Shown here: positions 11,895 to 22,005 of the stretch, piece by piece
Layout of the letters: each line of letters begins with the position of its first letter
Numbering within the stretch: position 1 is the first letter of the stretch
Origin: Amyelois transitella
Lineage: Eukaryota; Arthropoda; Insecta; Lepidoptera; Pyralidae
Reading direction: 5' to 3'
Assembly: GCF_032362555.1 (NCBI RefSeq)
Contig: NC_083531.1
Coordinates: 5,146,001-5,210,000, forward strand
DNA: 64,000 nt
Notes under the pieces: generated by a model
What the model saw: only the letters and a program-made list of their open reading frames with translations
What the model was told of the DNA's origin: nothing
Database searches by the model: none
Program-made: the position numbers and the translations under genes

Positions 11895-14370
11895 TTAAAT
11901 TTTATGACACGCATCACATTCATGGGTTATACCAGTATGAGTTCTAAGGTGTTTATTTAAAGTACCCCTCTGATTAAATCGACGTTGACACAATTCACAT
12001 TCATAAGGTTTTTCACCAGTATGAGTTCTCCTGTGATTTGTTAAATTACTCTTTCTATTAAATCGACGTTGACACACGTCACATTCATAAGGTTTTTCAC
12101 CAGTATGAGTTCTAAGGTGTCTTTTTAACGTACTCCTCTCATTAAATCTGCGTTGACAAACGTCACATTCATAAGGTTTTTCGCCAGTGTGAGTTCTACG
12201 GTGTCTTGTTAAATCACTCTTCTGAACAAATCGACTTTGACACACGTCACATTCATAAGGTTTTTCGCCAGTGTGAGTTCTGTAATGTATGTCAAAATTT
12301 GATTTAAATTTAAAACGTCTATCACAAATATCACACTGGAGTGGGCCCTGACCACTCCGTGACGTTGACTCTCGTCGAGACTCGCGCTGTGTCCTGTTGG
12401 TTGTATTTCCTGCACCTGGTTGCCGTTTGTCAGCTCCCGATGTGTCAGCTGACGCAGTATCTGTGATTAATTAGCCGACTTCAGAAGAAAGAATAATTTA
12501 AAAATAAATAAATACAAATATTAAAACATACTTCAAATTCAAACAACAAAATGCTAAAATTCTTTTAATTTGTTTGTTTAATTTAGACGGTTTTCATCAC
12601 CTGGCTTTAGTCGAGGTTGCATCCTCATCACTCTGGAGAGGAGCCCGGGGTATGCCTTTGACCAAGGACCCTAGATTAGGTGAGTCAGGTTTTACACGAA
12701 GCGACTCCCATCTGACCTCCGCAATCTGAATGTGTAGGTTTCCTCACGATGTTTTCCCTCACCGTAAACGCATCGGCCTGTAATCAAACTAATGTACATA
12801 ACTTTGAAAATAGTCATTGGTACACGGCCGAGGTAAAGGTGCCGTCATAATCTATACTTATAATAAATCTGTAGAGAGGTCAATTCTGTACATGGAATAT
12901 ATTTTCAAAATAACTATCAGGGGGTGATTAGTGATCGATACTGATGCCAAAAATGCAATCAGTAAAATTTTTGTCTGTCTGTCTGTCTGTCTGTATGTTC
13001 TTTTCTTTATAGAAACAAAAACTACTTGACGGATTTTAACGAAACTTGGTACAGTTATTTTTCATACTTCTGAGCAGGTTATAGTATACTTTTCATTACG
13101 CTACAATCACTAGGAGCAGAGCAGTGAAAGGAAATGTTGGAAAAACGGGAGAAGTTACTTGATTTTTTAAGCTTCCGTCGCGTGTGCAGCCTTAATAGTT
13201 TCAGCTACAGCGAAACCATGTATAACGGAAATATTCTGCATAAAATTATTAAAAAAATATCCCACGACAGCATAAGTCTATCTTTTATGATTGATTCACA
13301 ATAACACGTGTAATTCCTAATAGCTTAGCAGTTCGGAGATTTCTGATTATATTTCTTTACTCTGGCGTTTATAATACCAATAACACTCACACTCATTCTT
13401 AATTTTAAAAATTAATATAAGTACCTATTCAATAAATAAGAATCATCGAAATTGGTATAGAAACACCAAACTTATACATGAAATGAAATAGGCTAACAAA
13501 CCATCGCGCGTAAATACTGAATCATGCTACGCGTATAAGGATTATTTCAAACACATCATCTCTACATAGAATAAAACAAAGTCGCTTTCGCTGTCCCATG
13601 TCCCTTTGTATGCTTAAATCTTTAAAATTACACACCGGATTTTGATGCGGTTTTCAATAGAGTGATTCAAGAGGAAGATTTATATGTATAATTACATCCA
13701 TTAAATAGTGGAGAAATACTGTTATTTTTGAGGTTTCTAATGTGATGTCGTTAATTATCATATTATTTTACGCTTACATTGCAAACGCAGGCTGAACCCT
13801 ACGAGATTTATCCAAATAATGTACTGATCATTTGTACACATTAAAAAAGTCTACAGAAAACTGCGCGATGGTATAATTATGTCTATCTCTGATAGATATC
13901 CCACGATAAAAATATTTTGTCATTTACTTTTTACGACAAATAATGGCAAATGAAGCGATTTTAACCAATTTAGCATTAATCCTTATCCAATTAAATGACT
14001 TAAATAAATTGTTGATTTAATATACATAGATCTATATGGTCCTTTACAGCACAAGATTTAAATTAATATTTCGAAGATATTACAGATTTACTGCGGCGGT
14101 ACTGTCCGACTTCTGTAGTGTATTTAGTATCAGCATTGCACCCGTGCGAAGCTGGGGCGGGTCGCTAGTATTCAATATTCACGTCACGGATGTTCAGAAA
14201 TGACACGTGTGGTGGCTGCGGGATGGACAATGTGGGTATGTGGACATATGCCCAACAATATGCCAGGAACAATGCAGCTCACAAATCAAATGTTATGTGG
14301 CTATTGCGCTTTATTTAAACTTACCAACGTCAAAGCCGGGCAGAGGTCCGCCCTGACCAACACCGTCCAT
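11895..14370 (-). CDS. Gene B: C2H2 zinc-finger protein, five fingers, shortened copy
   Basis: Exon 1 is 14325-14370 (MDGVGQGGPLPGFDV, donor GTAAGT). It is 57 nt shorter than exon 1 of gene A but keeps phase 1. The last exon is 11895-12460. Together they give 203 aa in frame. After the ADTSGADKR-type linker come five complete fingers, the first [12 protein letters not shown], with helices differing from those of A. A sixth finger starts (THECDACHKI) and stops. The intron holds a rep-B SINE and a 1.3 kb Helitron. The loss of fingers and of part of exon 1 suggests relaxed constraint, though the frame is intact. Confidence 0.75.
12595..12850 (-). repeat. rep-B SINE in intron of gene B
   Basis: Uninterrupted minus-oriented copy from GGCTTTAGTCGAGG to the GGTACACGGCCGAGG end. 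The same intronic copy is at 19495-19745 (gene C) and, split, at 5045-6310 (gene A). It therefore predates the tandem duplication. Confidence 0.6.
12851..14168 (+). mobile_element. Non-autonomous Helitron, 1.3 kb
   Basis: It begins TCTATACTTATAATAAATC and ends GGGGCGGGTCGCTAG, with a short ACCCG/CGGGT stem near the end. The flanks are CATAA on the left and TATTC on the right. The empty site in gene C (CATAATATTC at about 19745) shows a clean insertion between A and T without target duplication, as Helitrons do. No Rep/helicase coding is seen. A (GTCT)n tract lies at 12970-12995. Confidence 0.8.
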
Positions 14371-15530
14371 CACTAAACGTTGTCTGCAAGCATATAAATT
14401 ATAATATATGTATGTATTGTCAAACAACTCGGGCAGGTGGTAAGTACTTATGTAGGTTGATATACACACGTACCTCCAAAACCCCTTAATCGTAAAAATT
14501 ATTTGGGAGGTCACCACTTAAACACGTAACAAATGTGTTCAGTTCCTAAAACCTGATAAACGCGGTCGAGTGGGAAGGCCTAGATGAACGTCCCTTGACC
14601 AAAACAAGAAGTCTTGGTCCAGGTGAAAAATTAAGAGTTATGAATGTGGGGAAGCGAAAGAAGTGTCCAGGGATCGTGGTAAGAGGAAGAAAGATGTAGT
14701 TTCTGCCTTCCACTCTGGGAAAGAGACGTGATTTTATGTATTTAGGTACGTACCTACTACGCTTTATCCACCAAGCAACTTGGTACTGTTGCAGTACGCC
14801 ACTCAAACCACACAGAAAAGCGATTAATTAATATTAGCCACTATCTTCATCGTTCACAAGACTTTGGTTAAAATAGAATCAAATCATGACAAAAAGCTGA
14901 GAAAACACTTATATACGCACTATCTACTTCAGTAGGATTTAGTTTTAGTAAATAAACATATTCTATTGTACAGTATTAGAATATGGGGTATCGACTTTAA
15001 TTTTAATAATTTTGAAGGTAGTTTTAAAAAGATATCTGTCACTGTCACACTTGCTGTCTGACATTGACAGACACTAAGGGCACGGCAGCGTGTCCCCGAC
15101 TTTGTAGATCTGTCAGACTCATTGTCATTGCCATTCTCTTGTGTCAATATCAGCTGATTGCTGATTTAGTGTTCAGTTTACGGCAGATATTTAACTATAT
15201 TAACTTTTATCAAATTCGATAATAAGTTTTCTTTATTTAAGTACACACGGCGAAAAAATGGTAATTATGGATTTCAACAACGCCGTATCACTCGTCTGTA
15301 AGAACTTGTTCAACTATCTGTGAATCGAGCACAGTGGATTAAGACATTACTATTAAATAGCAATTATGTACTTTACAGGTGTACGTTAGATCTTGAAATA
15401 ATACGATGGAGATTACATGTTAAAGATGTACATTTAAATGTCTGTTACTTACTTGACAGTTTATAAAAACGTATTTAATACGTATTTAAGATAATTTGAA
15501 GTAAATTATTGCGTGTGAACGAACACATAA
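14371..15530 (-). promoter_or_regulatory. Upstream flank of gene B
   Basis: Third copy of the upstream flank, with the GCTTGCAG acceptor just before the exon 1 ATG. It is colinear with 54-1285 but free of the LINE found in the flank of gene A. Promoter function is inferred from position. Confidence 0.45.
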
Positions 15531-15539
15531 ACGCAATAG

Positions 15540-16750
15540 GTTTCGGAAATAAACGGAAAAAACAAATTCCGCTGGAGTGACGCTGTTGCGGCTTGTTGTG
15601 TTCCGGTGTTAAATGGAAGCACTAAGAAGCTCACTGAAAGCTGCATTTAGGTCGCCTTGGTATTCTTAACCGTGCTGTTCCGTGTGGTTTCCGGCACCAA
15701 TACAAAAAAGAACTGGTCTACTCCATCTCTTTCCCATGGGTGTCGTAAAAGACGACTAAAGGATAGGCTTACAAACTTGGGATTCTTTTTAAGGCGATGT
15801 GTTAGCAACTTGTCACTATTTGAATCTCAATTCTATTTGTTGGCTCTGTCTACCCCGCAAGGGATATAGACGTGATCATATGTTTGTATGTATGGTATTC
15901 TTAACAGATATAATAAGTTTCAGGAAAGTTCGTTCACGCATCTATCAGTTATTTCAGTCAAAGAGTCAGCACGACTGTACGGTTAACAAGAGTATAAGAC
16001 TGCCCATTTAAGAATGTCGTTTAAATGTATGAATCCGTCGCTTTTTTGTGCCAATTCGAATTTGGTCGGTTAGCTAGTAATTTAGGTTGTTTCGTTTTTT
16101 GTATATATCTATAAATGAGCATCATCTGGAGCTGATATTTTCAGGACATGTATTTCCAAGTAAGCATTAATTTGTTATGTGTACATAAGTATATATCTTT
16201 GGTTGAATAGTTTCTTTGCATCGGATATGACATTATTCGATTTCAGTCAAAGTGAAATTACTAATAGATGCGTGAACGAACTTTCCTGAAATTATTATAT
16301 CTGTTAAGAATACTAAGGCGACCTGAATGCAGCTTTCAGTGAGCTACTTAGTGCTTGCATTTAAGCGCTAGAAGGCTTTATCAATTACTTCTAGGATTTC
16401 CGATTACTCCTAAACAGTAGATATTTTTGACAATATAATTAATTCACAAATTAGCACTAATTAAGCACTAATTAAGCACTAATTAAGCACTAATTACCTA
16501 TGTTTAAGCAAAGGTCGCACATTCAATGGTTTCCGAGATACAGCTTTCTGCAAAACGTGACTCCAGCAGGAAACTAAATAACTCTAAAACCCTATGGCGC
16601 ACAAATTCAATTTTTGCTGCACTTTTTTGCTGAAATATAAGCTATCTGCTGATATTCATTACTTGCTTCTCCGGCCCCAGCAAGAAGAATCTTCCTGCTG
16701 GAACAGCGTTACTCCAGCAGAATTTGTTTTTTTCCGTTTATTTCCGAAAC
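15540..16750. mobile_element. Long-inverted-repeat DNA element, copy in unit C
   Basis: Near-identical to 9346-10538, including the nested rep-A (15677-15894). This copy has a short tandem array GCACTAATTA at about 16455-16495 that the other copy has only in part. Outer arms: 15540-15590 and 16700-16750. Confidence 0.6.
15677..15894 (+). repeat. rep-A nested in the long-inverted-repeat element
   Basis: Same position as the copy at 9485, so the pair was copied together. Confidence 0.65.
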
Positions 16751-16849
16751 GGTTATGTGCACAAATTGTATATTTCGCGCACATTTACACGAGATAATGC
16801 TATAATTATTAAGTATACTCAGGAGGGTCTAGAACGAAACTTCCTGCTG

Positions 16850-18315
16850 GAGTCACGCTCACGAAGTGGACTAGGTATCGGTCGGCAACACTAAACAGGG
16901 ACATGGAGAAGAGAGGAGTTAAAACCAGATTGGAAAGATCAATATTTATTATCTGCACTTACACTTTATGAAGGTAATGGGGTCGTGAGAGTCGGCGAGC
17001 AGCCCGCTTAGAGATAACACGACCTTACCTTAGCGACTAGCGACCAGCGACTGATTTACGGTTCTGAAGGAGGTTCACGTGATTTCATACATCGTTAACG
17101 ATAGAAATTATGCCAGATACCAATGAAACAATCTCAGTTATAGTTGCGGTAGTAAGTTAGTTTGTTTGTTAGTTTGTTTGTCTTCAGTTTTCCCAGTGAA
17201 CTAACGTTTGTAAATTTGAATTGAATTTGAGGGAGCCTTGACTAAATAATTTTTTATGTAATCCGATATTTTATAGCTGCAGCCGCCAATCATTATCTTA
17301 TGACATTCAAACAAAAATACATTCGAATCAAAAAGTCGGTGTAGCTATTCGAGAACCACGATGTACAGATATACAAACAGACAGTCAACATCCAACTTAC
17401 CGTAGTTTTTTGTCCATAGATTGTTGCCTAAGTCACTCGCATTTCCGATAATTAACACCCACCACTAAAATATTAAAGTTTCATTTCCAAGTGCGGTAGC
17501 TGCAATATATAGTATAGCTAAGTCTGTGAAGGCATCAAATCGCAAGTCTGGCAACACAGACTGGTGTGCAGCGCAGGTCGTATGAATGTTCGCTAGTCGT
17601 CGGTCGGTGGCACACTGCAGTTCGCCGTTTAATTACACAAGTTCAATCCAGTCTGTCCGAATCGGTCAGACTGAGGTCGGCCGAAGTCCGCGGCACGCTG
17701 CACAAATCCTTAGGGACGCAGTGCTGGCAAAAAGAAGGACGTCCGCCGTCGCGAGTCTCTTTATATAAGGGTGAGGCGCAGGACTGACACAGACACGACG
17801 ACGTCACAAGTTCCTTTCTTATATCGTCAACCCGAGGCAATGACACGAAGTAAATTCAGAATACAGACGGCCTCTGTGGCGCAGCGGTAGTACGCTTGTC
17901 TGTGACACAGGAGGTCCCGGGTTCAAATCCCGGTCAGGGCATGATGAGAAAAGAACTTTTTCTGATTGGCCTGGGTCTTGGATGTTTATCTTTATAAGTA
18001 TTTGTTATAAAATATCGTTGAGTTAGTATCTCGTAACACAAGTTTCGAACTTACTTGGAGGCTAACTCAATCAGTGTAATTTGTCCTGTATATATTTATT
18101 TATTTATTCCGCCTTGCGACGTCGTAACAGTGCCTAGTCCTGCGCCGTCCTTCACATAATTTCAGTTGGCGACGTTATCTCCCATTCATAATTATAAATT
18201 GTAATACATAAGTAATAAATAAATAGAACCACAGTTTTTCAATTTCCTGTATGTTCTAAGATGGACTATGAAATTTCTCTTCTGACTTCATATTTTATGA
18301 CACACTTCCGATTCA
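16850..18315. repeat. 3' flank of the tandem unit, copy C
   Basis: Third copy of the block at 2620-3870, interrupted by a tRNA-derived SINE at 17869-18109. No gene supported. Confidence 0.55.
17869..18109 (+). mobile_element. rep-T: tRNA-derived SINE
   Basis: The head GGCCTCTGTGGCGCAGCGGT and GGTTCAAATCCC are A- and B-box-like Pol III promoter parts. A body follows (GATGAGAAAAGAAC, TTGGCCTGGGTCTTGG) and a TATTTATT tail. Unit A has the empty site. The whole structure repeats at 22768-22994 and 40470-40714, so this is a SINE and not a tRNA gene. Confidence 0.8.
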
Positions 18316-18320
18316 TAGAT

Positions 18321-19360
18321 TTATAAAACAGGATGATTTCTACGGTGTCTTGTTAAATATCTCTTCACCTTAAATCGACGTTGACACACGTCACATTCAT
18401 AAGGTTTTTCGCCAGTGTGAGTTCTCCTGTGATTTGTTAAATCACCCTTCTGAACAAATCCGCGTTGACACACGTCACATTCATAAGGTTTTTCACCAGT
18501 ATGAGTTCTAAGGTGTCCTTTTAACTTACTCCTCTCATTAAATCCGCGTTGACACACGTCACATTCATAAGGTTTTTCACCAGTATGAGTTCTAAGGTGT
18601 CTTTTTAAACTACTCCTCTCATTAAATCCGCGTTGACACACGTCACATTCATAAGGTTTTTCGCCAGTATGAGTTCTACGATGTTGTAATAAGTTTCCCT
18701 TTAAATTAAATCGGCGTTGACACACTTCACATTCATAAGGTTTTTCGCCAGTGTGAGTTCTCCTGTGTTTTGTCAAATCACCCTTCTTAACAAATCCGCG
18801 TTGACACACGTCACATTCATAAGGTTTTTCGCCAGTGTGAGTTCTCCTGTGTTTTGTTAAATTACTCTTCTGAACAAATCGACGTTGACACACGTCACAT
18901 TCATAAGGTTTTTCACCAGTATGAGTTCTAAGGTGTCTTTTTAACTTACTCCTCTCCTTAAAACTGTGTTGACACACGTCACATTCATAAGGTTTTTCAC
19001 CAGTATGAGTTCTAAGGTGTCTTTTTAAACTACTCCTCTCATTAAATCTGCGTTGACACACGTCACATTCATAAGGTTTCTCGCCAGTGTGAGTCCTCCT
19101 GTGTTTTGTTAAATAACTCTTCTGAACAAATCGACATTGACACACGTCACATTCATAAGGCTTTTCGCCAGTGTGAGTTCTATAATGTATGTCAAAATCT
19201 GATTTAAATTTAAAACGTCTATCACAAACATCACACTGGAGTGGACCCTGACCACTCCGTGACGTTGACTCCCGTCGAGACTCGCGCTGTGTCCTGTTGG
19301 TTGTACTTCCTGCACCTGGTTGCCGTTTGTCAGGTCCCGATGTGTCAGCTGACGCAGTAT
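18321..19360 (-). CDS. Gene C: C2H2 zinc-finger last exon, 11 fingers
   Basis: The open frame begins at acceptor TTACAG (phase 1) and runs 1040 nt to the stop, the same length as the last exon of gene A. It encodes the [13 protein letters not shown] linker and 11 complete fingers with TGEKPY linkers. Unlike A, the helices are varied ([32 protein letters not shown] and others) and every Cys and His is present. A rep-B SINE lies upstream in the intron. Exon 1 (19996-19998 start) is damaged, so expression of this intact finger array needs another first exon or is lost. Confidence 0.75.
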
Positions 19361-19494
19361 CTGTAATTAATCAGCCGACTTGAGAAGAAAGCATAGGTTA
19401 AACATAAATAAATACAAATATTAAAACCTACTTCAAATTCAAACAACTAAATGCTAAAATTCTTTGAAATTGTTTCTTTAATTTAGACGGTTTT

Positions 19495-19745
19495 CCTCCC
19501 CTGGCTTTAGTCGAGGTTGCATCCTCATCACTCTGGAGAGGAGCCCGGGGTATGCCTTTGACCAAGGACCCTAGATTAGGTGAGTCAGGTTTTACACGAA
19601 GCGACTTCCATCTGACCTCCGCAATCTGAATGTGTAGGTTTCCTCACGATGTTTTCCCTCACCGTAAACGCATTGGTGAGTAATCAAACTAATGTACATA
19701 ACTTTGGAAATGGTCATTGGTACACGGCCGAGTTAAGGTGCCGTC
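19495..19745 (-). repeat. rep-B SINE in intron of gene C
   Basis: Same intronic copy as in A and B, here without Helitron or LINE insertions. It provides the empty site used to date those insertions. Confidence 0.6.
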
Positions 19746-19884
19746 ATAATATTCAATATTCACGTCATGGATGTTCAGAAATGACACGTGTGGTGGCTGC
19801 GGGATGGACAATGTGGGTATGTGGACATATGCCCAACAATATGCCAGGAACAATGCAGCTCACAAATCAAATGTTATGTGGCGC

Positions 19885-19998
19885 TTTATTTAAACTTTCC
19901 ACATTGTTCATCCTTTCTTACGATATAAGACCGCGGAAACGCATAGATAGAACGTCAAAGCTGGGCAGAGATCCGCCCTGACCAACAGCACCGTCCAT
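19885..19998 (-). pseudogene. Damaged exon 1 of gene C
   Basis: It begins MDGAVGQGGSLPSFDVLSM. Compared with gene A, net 4 bases are lost, giving a frameshift and a TAA stop. The donor GGTAAGT has become GGAAAGT. A cryptic GTAAGA just inside would leave in phase 2 and not match the phase-1 acceptor of the finger exon. Confidence 0.65.
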
Positions 19999-20017
19999 CA
20001 CAGATAGTTGTCTGCAA

Positions 20018-20018
<1 letters not shown>

Positions 20019-20058
<40 letters not shown>
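20019..20058. repeat. (TA)n microsatellite
   Basis: About 20 perfect TA units just upstream of exon 1 of gene C, at the place of the TTATATGCTTGCAG acceptor in the other copies. Confidence 0.9.
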
Positions 20059-20065
<7 letters not shown>

Positions 20066-21120
20066 TCAAACAACTCGAGCAGGTTGTAAGTACTTATGTA
20101 GGTTGATATACATATCCAATATAATAGATAAAGCGTTGTAGGTACGTATCCACTAAGCAACTTGGTACTGTAACAGTACGCCTCACAAACCACAGTAGGT
20201 ATTTGGTTTGGTTGGTTAAAAAAGAATTAAAACATGATAAAAAGCTGAGAAAGCACTTACATATGCACTATCTACTTCAGTAGGATTTAGTTTTAGTAAA
20301 TAAACATATTCTATTCTTTCTTTCTTTTCTATATTACGGCTTCCACCGGACTTTCGGTGGTTCTGATATTCTATTCTAAAGCAGGGATGTTACGGAGCTT
20401 CGACTCCGGTTCCGTTAAGTCGGAACTTTCGATTATTATTGCACCTTCGGTTCCGACTTCGGCTCCGACACTTTTAAATCGAAGGTTTTAATCGGAGGTA
20501 TTTTTTTGGTAGGTCAAAGCATAACATAGCGGCTGCGGCGGCCTGTGTCGACTGTTATGAACAGTTTCGTACGTGTCGCGCGGGGAATCCCCCCGGCCCC
20601 CGACACCCACTACGTGCACTTTATCAAAAAAATACGTTTAAATAAAATTTCTCTCTTATGTCACCACTTTCTGATCCTTCCTGCGACTCCGACTCCGATT
20701 CCAACTCCGATAAAGCAAATTTTAAAACTCCGACTCCGACTTCTGTTCCGATAAAACTACCTCCGTTACATCGCTATTCTAAAGTACTATCTATTAAAGT
20801 ATCGGGTATCTACTTAAATTTTTATAGTTTTGAAGGTAGTTTTAAAAAGATATCTGTCACTGTCACACTTGCTGTCTGACACTGACAGACGCTAAGGGCA
20901 TGTACAGCGTGTCCCCTACTTCGTAGGTCTGTCCGACTCGGAAAGACTGGATAGAACGTGTGAACGGTCGGAGGCAGGCTGCCAGCGTTTTAGTTGTTAA
21001 AAATAAGAGCTGTATGCGTGCTTGTTCCTATAAGGTTACGGTTGTGCCGACTAATATTAGTAATCGTTCGCCGTCGAGTAAGAATTCGAGATAACTACAA
21101 ATTAAATTTCGAAATTGTAA
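20059..21120. promoter_or_regulatory. Intergenic flank between divergent genes C and D
   Basis: Fourth, more decayed copy of the upstream flank. It lies between the minus-strand exon 1 of C and the plus-strand gene D, so it may hold promoters for both. It is split by an hAT MITE at 20382-20776. Confidence 0.4.
20382..20776. mobile_element. hAT-type MITE, 395 bp
   Basis: It starts CAGGGATGTTACGGAG; the right end, inverted, is TAGCGATGTAACGGAG. TTCTAAAG flanks it on both sides as an 8 bp target duplication, the size typical of hAT. The subterminal DNA is rich in TCCGACTCCG repeats. It contains no transposase. Confidence 0.8.
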
Positions 21121-21245
21121 ATTAAACATAAAATACGTATCTACCGGAGTACCTACTTAATTGTACACGTTTAATCCAGCTGCTACGACCGAGGTCTGAT
21201 GAAGTCGACGGCACGTTGCACGAGCCCTTAGCATGTTTAAACATA

Positions 21246-21331
21246 CATACATAAATCGCGCATCTTTCCCGGAGGGATAGGCAGAGACCACATTTAACCA
21301 CTTGCCACGATCCTTGCACACTTCTTTCGCT
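21246..21331 (-). repeat. rep-C fragment
   Basis: Minus copy of the family with TCTCTGCCTACCCCTCCGGG and GCGTGATTTTATGTATG. Only the 3' part is present. Confidence 0.6.
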
Positions 21332-21479
21332 TAAGTCAAGATTCTATTGTACTAAAGCAATTAATTGTTAACTTATAACTTATGAAATATTAATATCAGT
21401 GATCATTTACACGTAATAATATATTTAAAATTAACTTAAATGTACTTCGTCACAACACATACTATCCTTTATAGAATAA

Positions 21480-21749
21480 CTAGCTGAGCCCGCGACTTCG
21501 TCCACGTGGAATAGATAGTTATTTTGGGTATCATTGAAGCCTTCAAAGGTGAATAATTTTACCCGTTCTTTTCACATTTACCATTATTTTTTTGCTTCTT
21601 TATAGTTGCAGCGTGATGTTATATAGCCTAAAGCTTTCCTCGATAAATGGTCTATTCAACGCAAAATAATTTTTCAATTTGAACCAGTAGTTATTGACAT
21701 TAGCGCGTACAAACAAACAAACTCTTCAGCCTTATAATATTAGTATAGA
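21480..21749 (-). mobile_element. Hel-2: Helitron-like element
   Basis: On the minus strand it starts TCTATACTAATATTATAAGG after A and ends GTCGCGGGCTCAGCTAG before T. The family recurs at 33721, 47643, 51383 and 63389. Confidence 0.65.
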
Positions 21750-22005
21750 TTAAAATTGTTTATTTTTTTTAAATTTAACAGCTGTCATTGTCTCTTATGC
21801 CAATAACAGCTGATTGCCGATTTAGTGTTTTGTTTACGGCAGATAATTATTTTACCTGTATTTACCATTTATCAAATTCGATAATAAGTTTTCTTTATTT
21901 AATGGATGCATGGAGAAAAAAACGCAAATTTTTTTAATGTTGTGTAACACTACCAATACCAAGGCGTGGTATGGTTAGCAGACAATATTTCAATCAGTAT
22001 CCGTG

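Noticed and set aside
17869-17942. tRNA gene
   Set aside because: The tRNA-like sequence is followed by a fixed SINE body and repeats at 22.9, 40.7 and 50.2 kb, so it is a SINE head.
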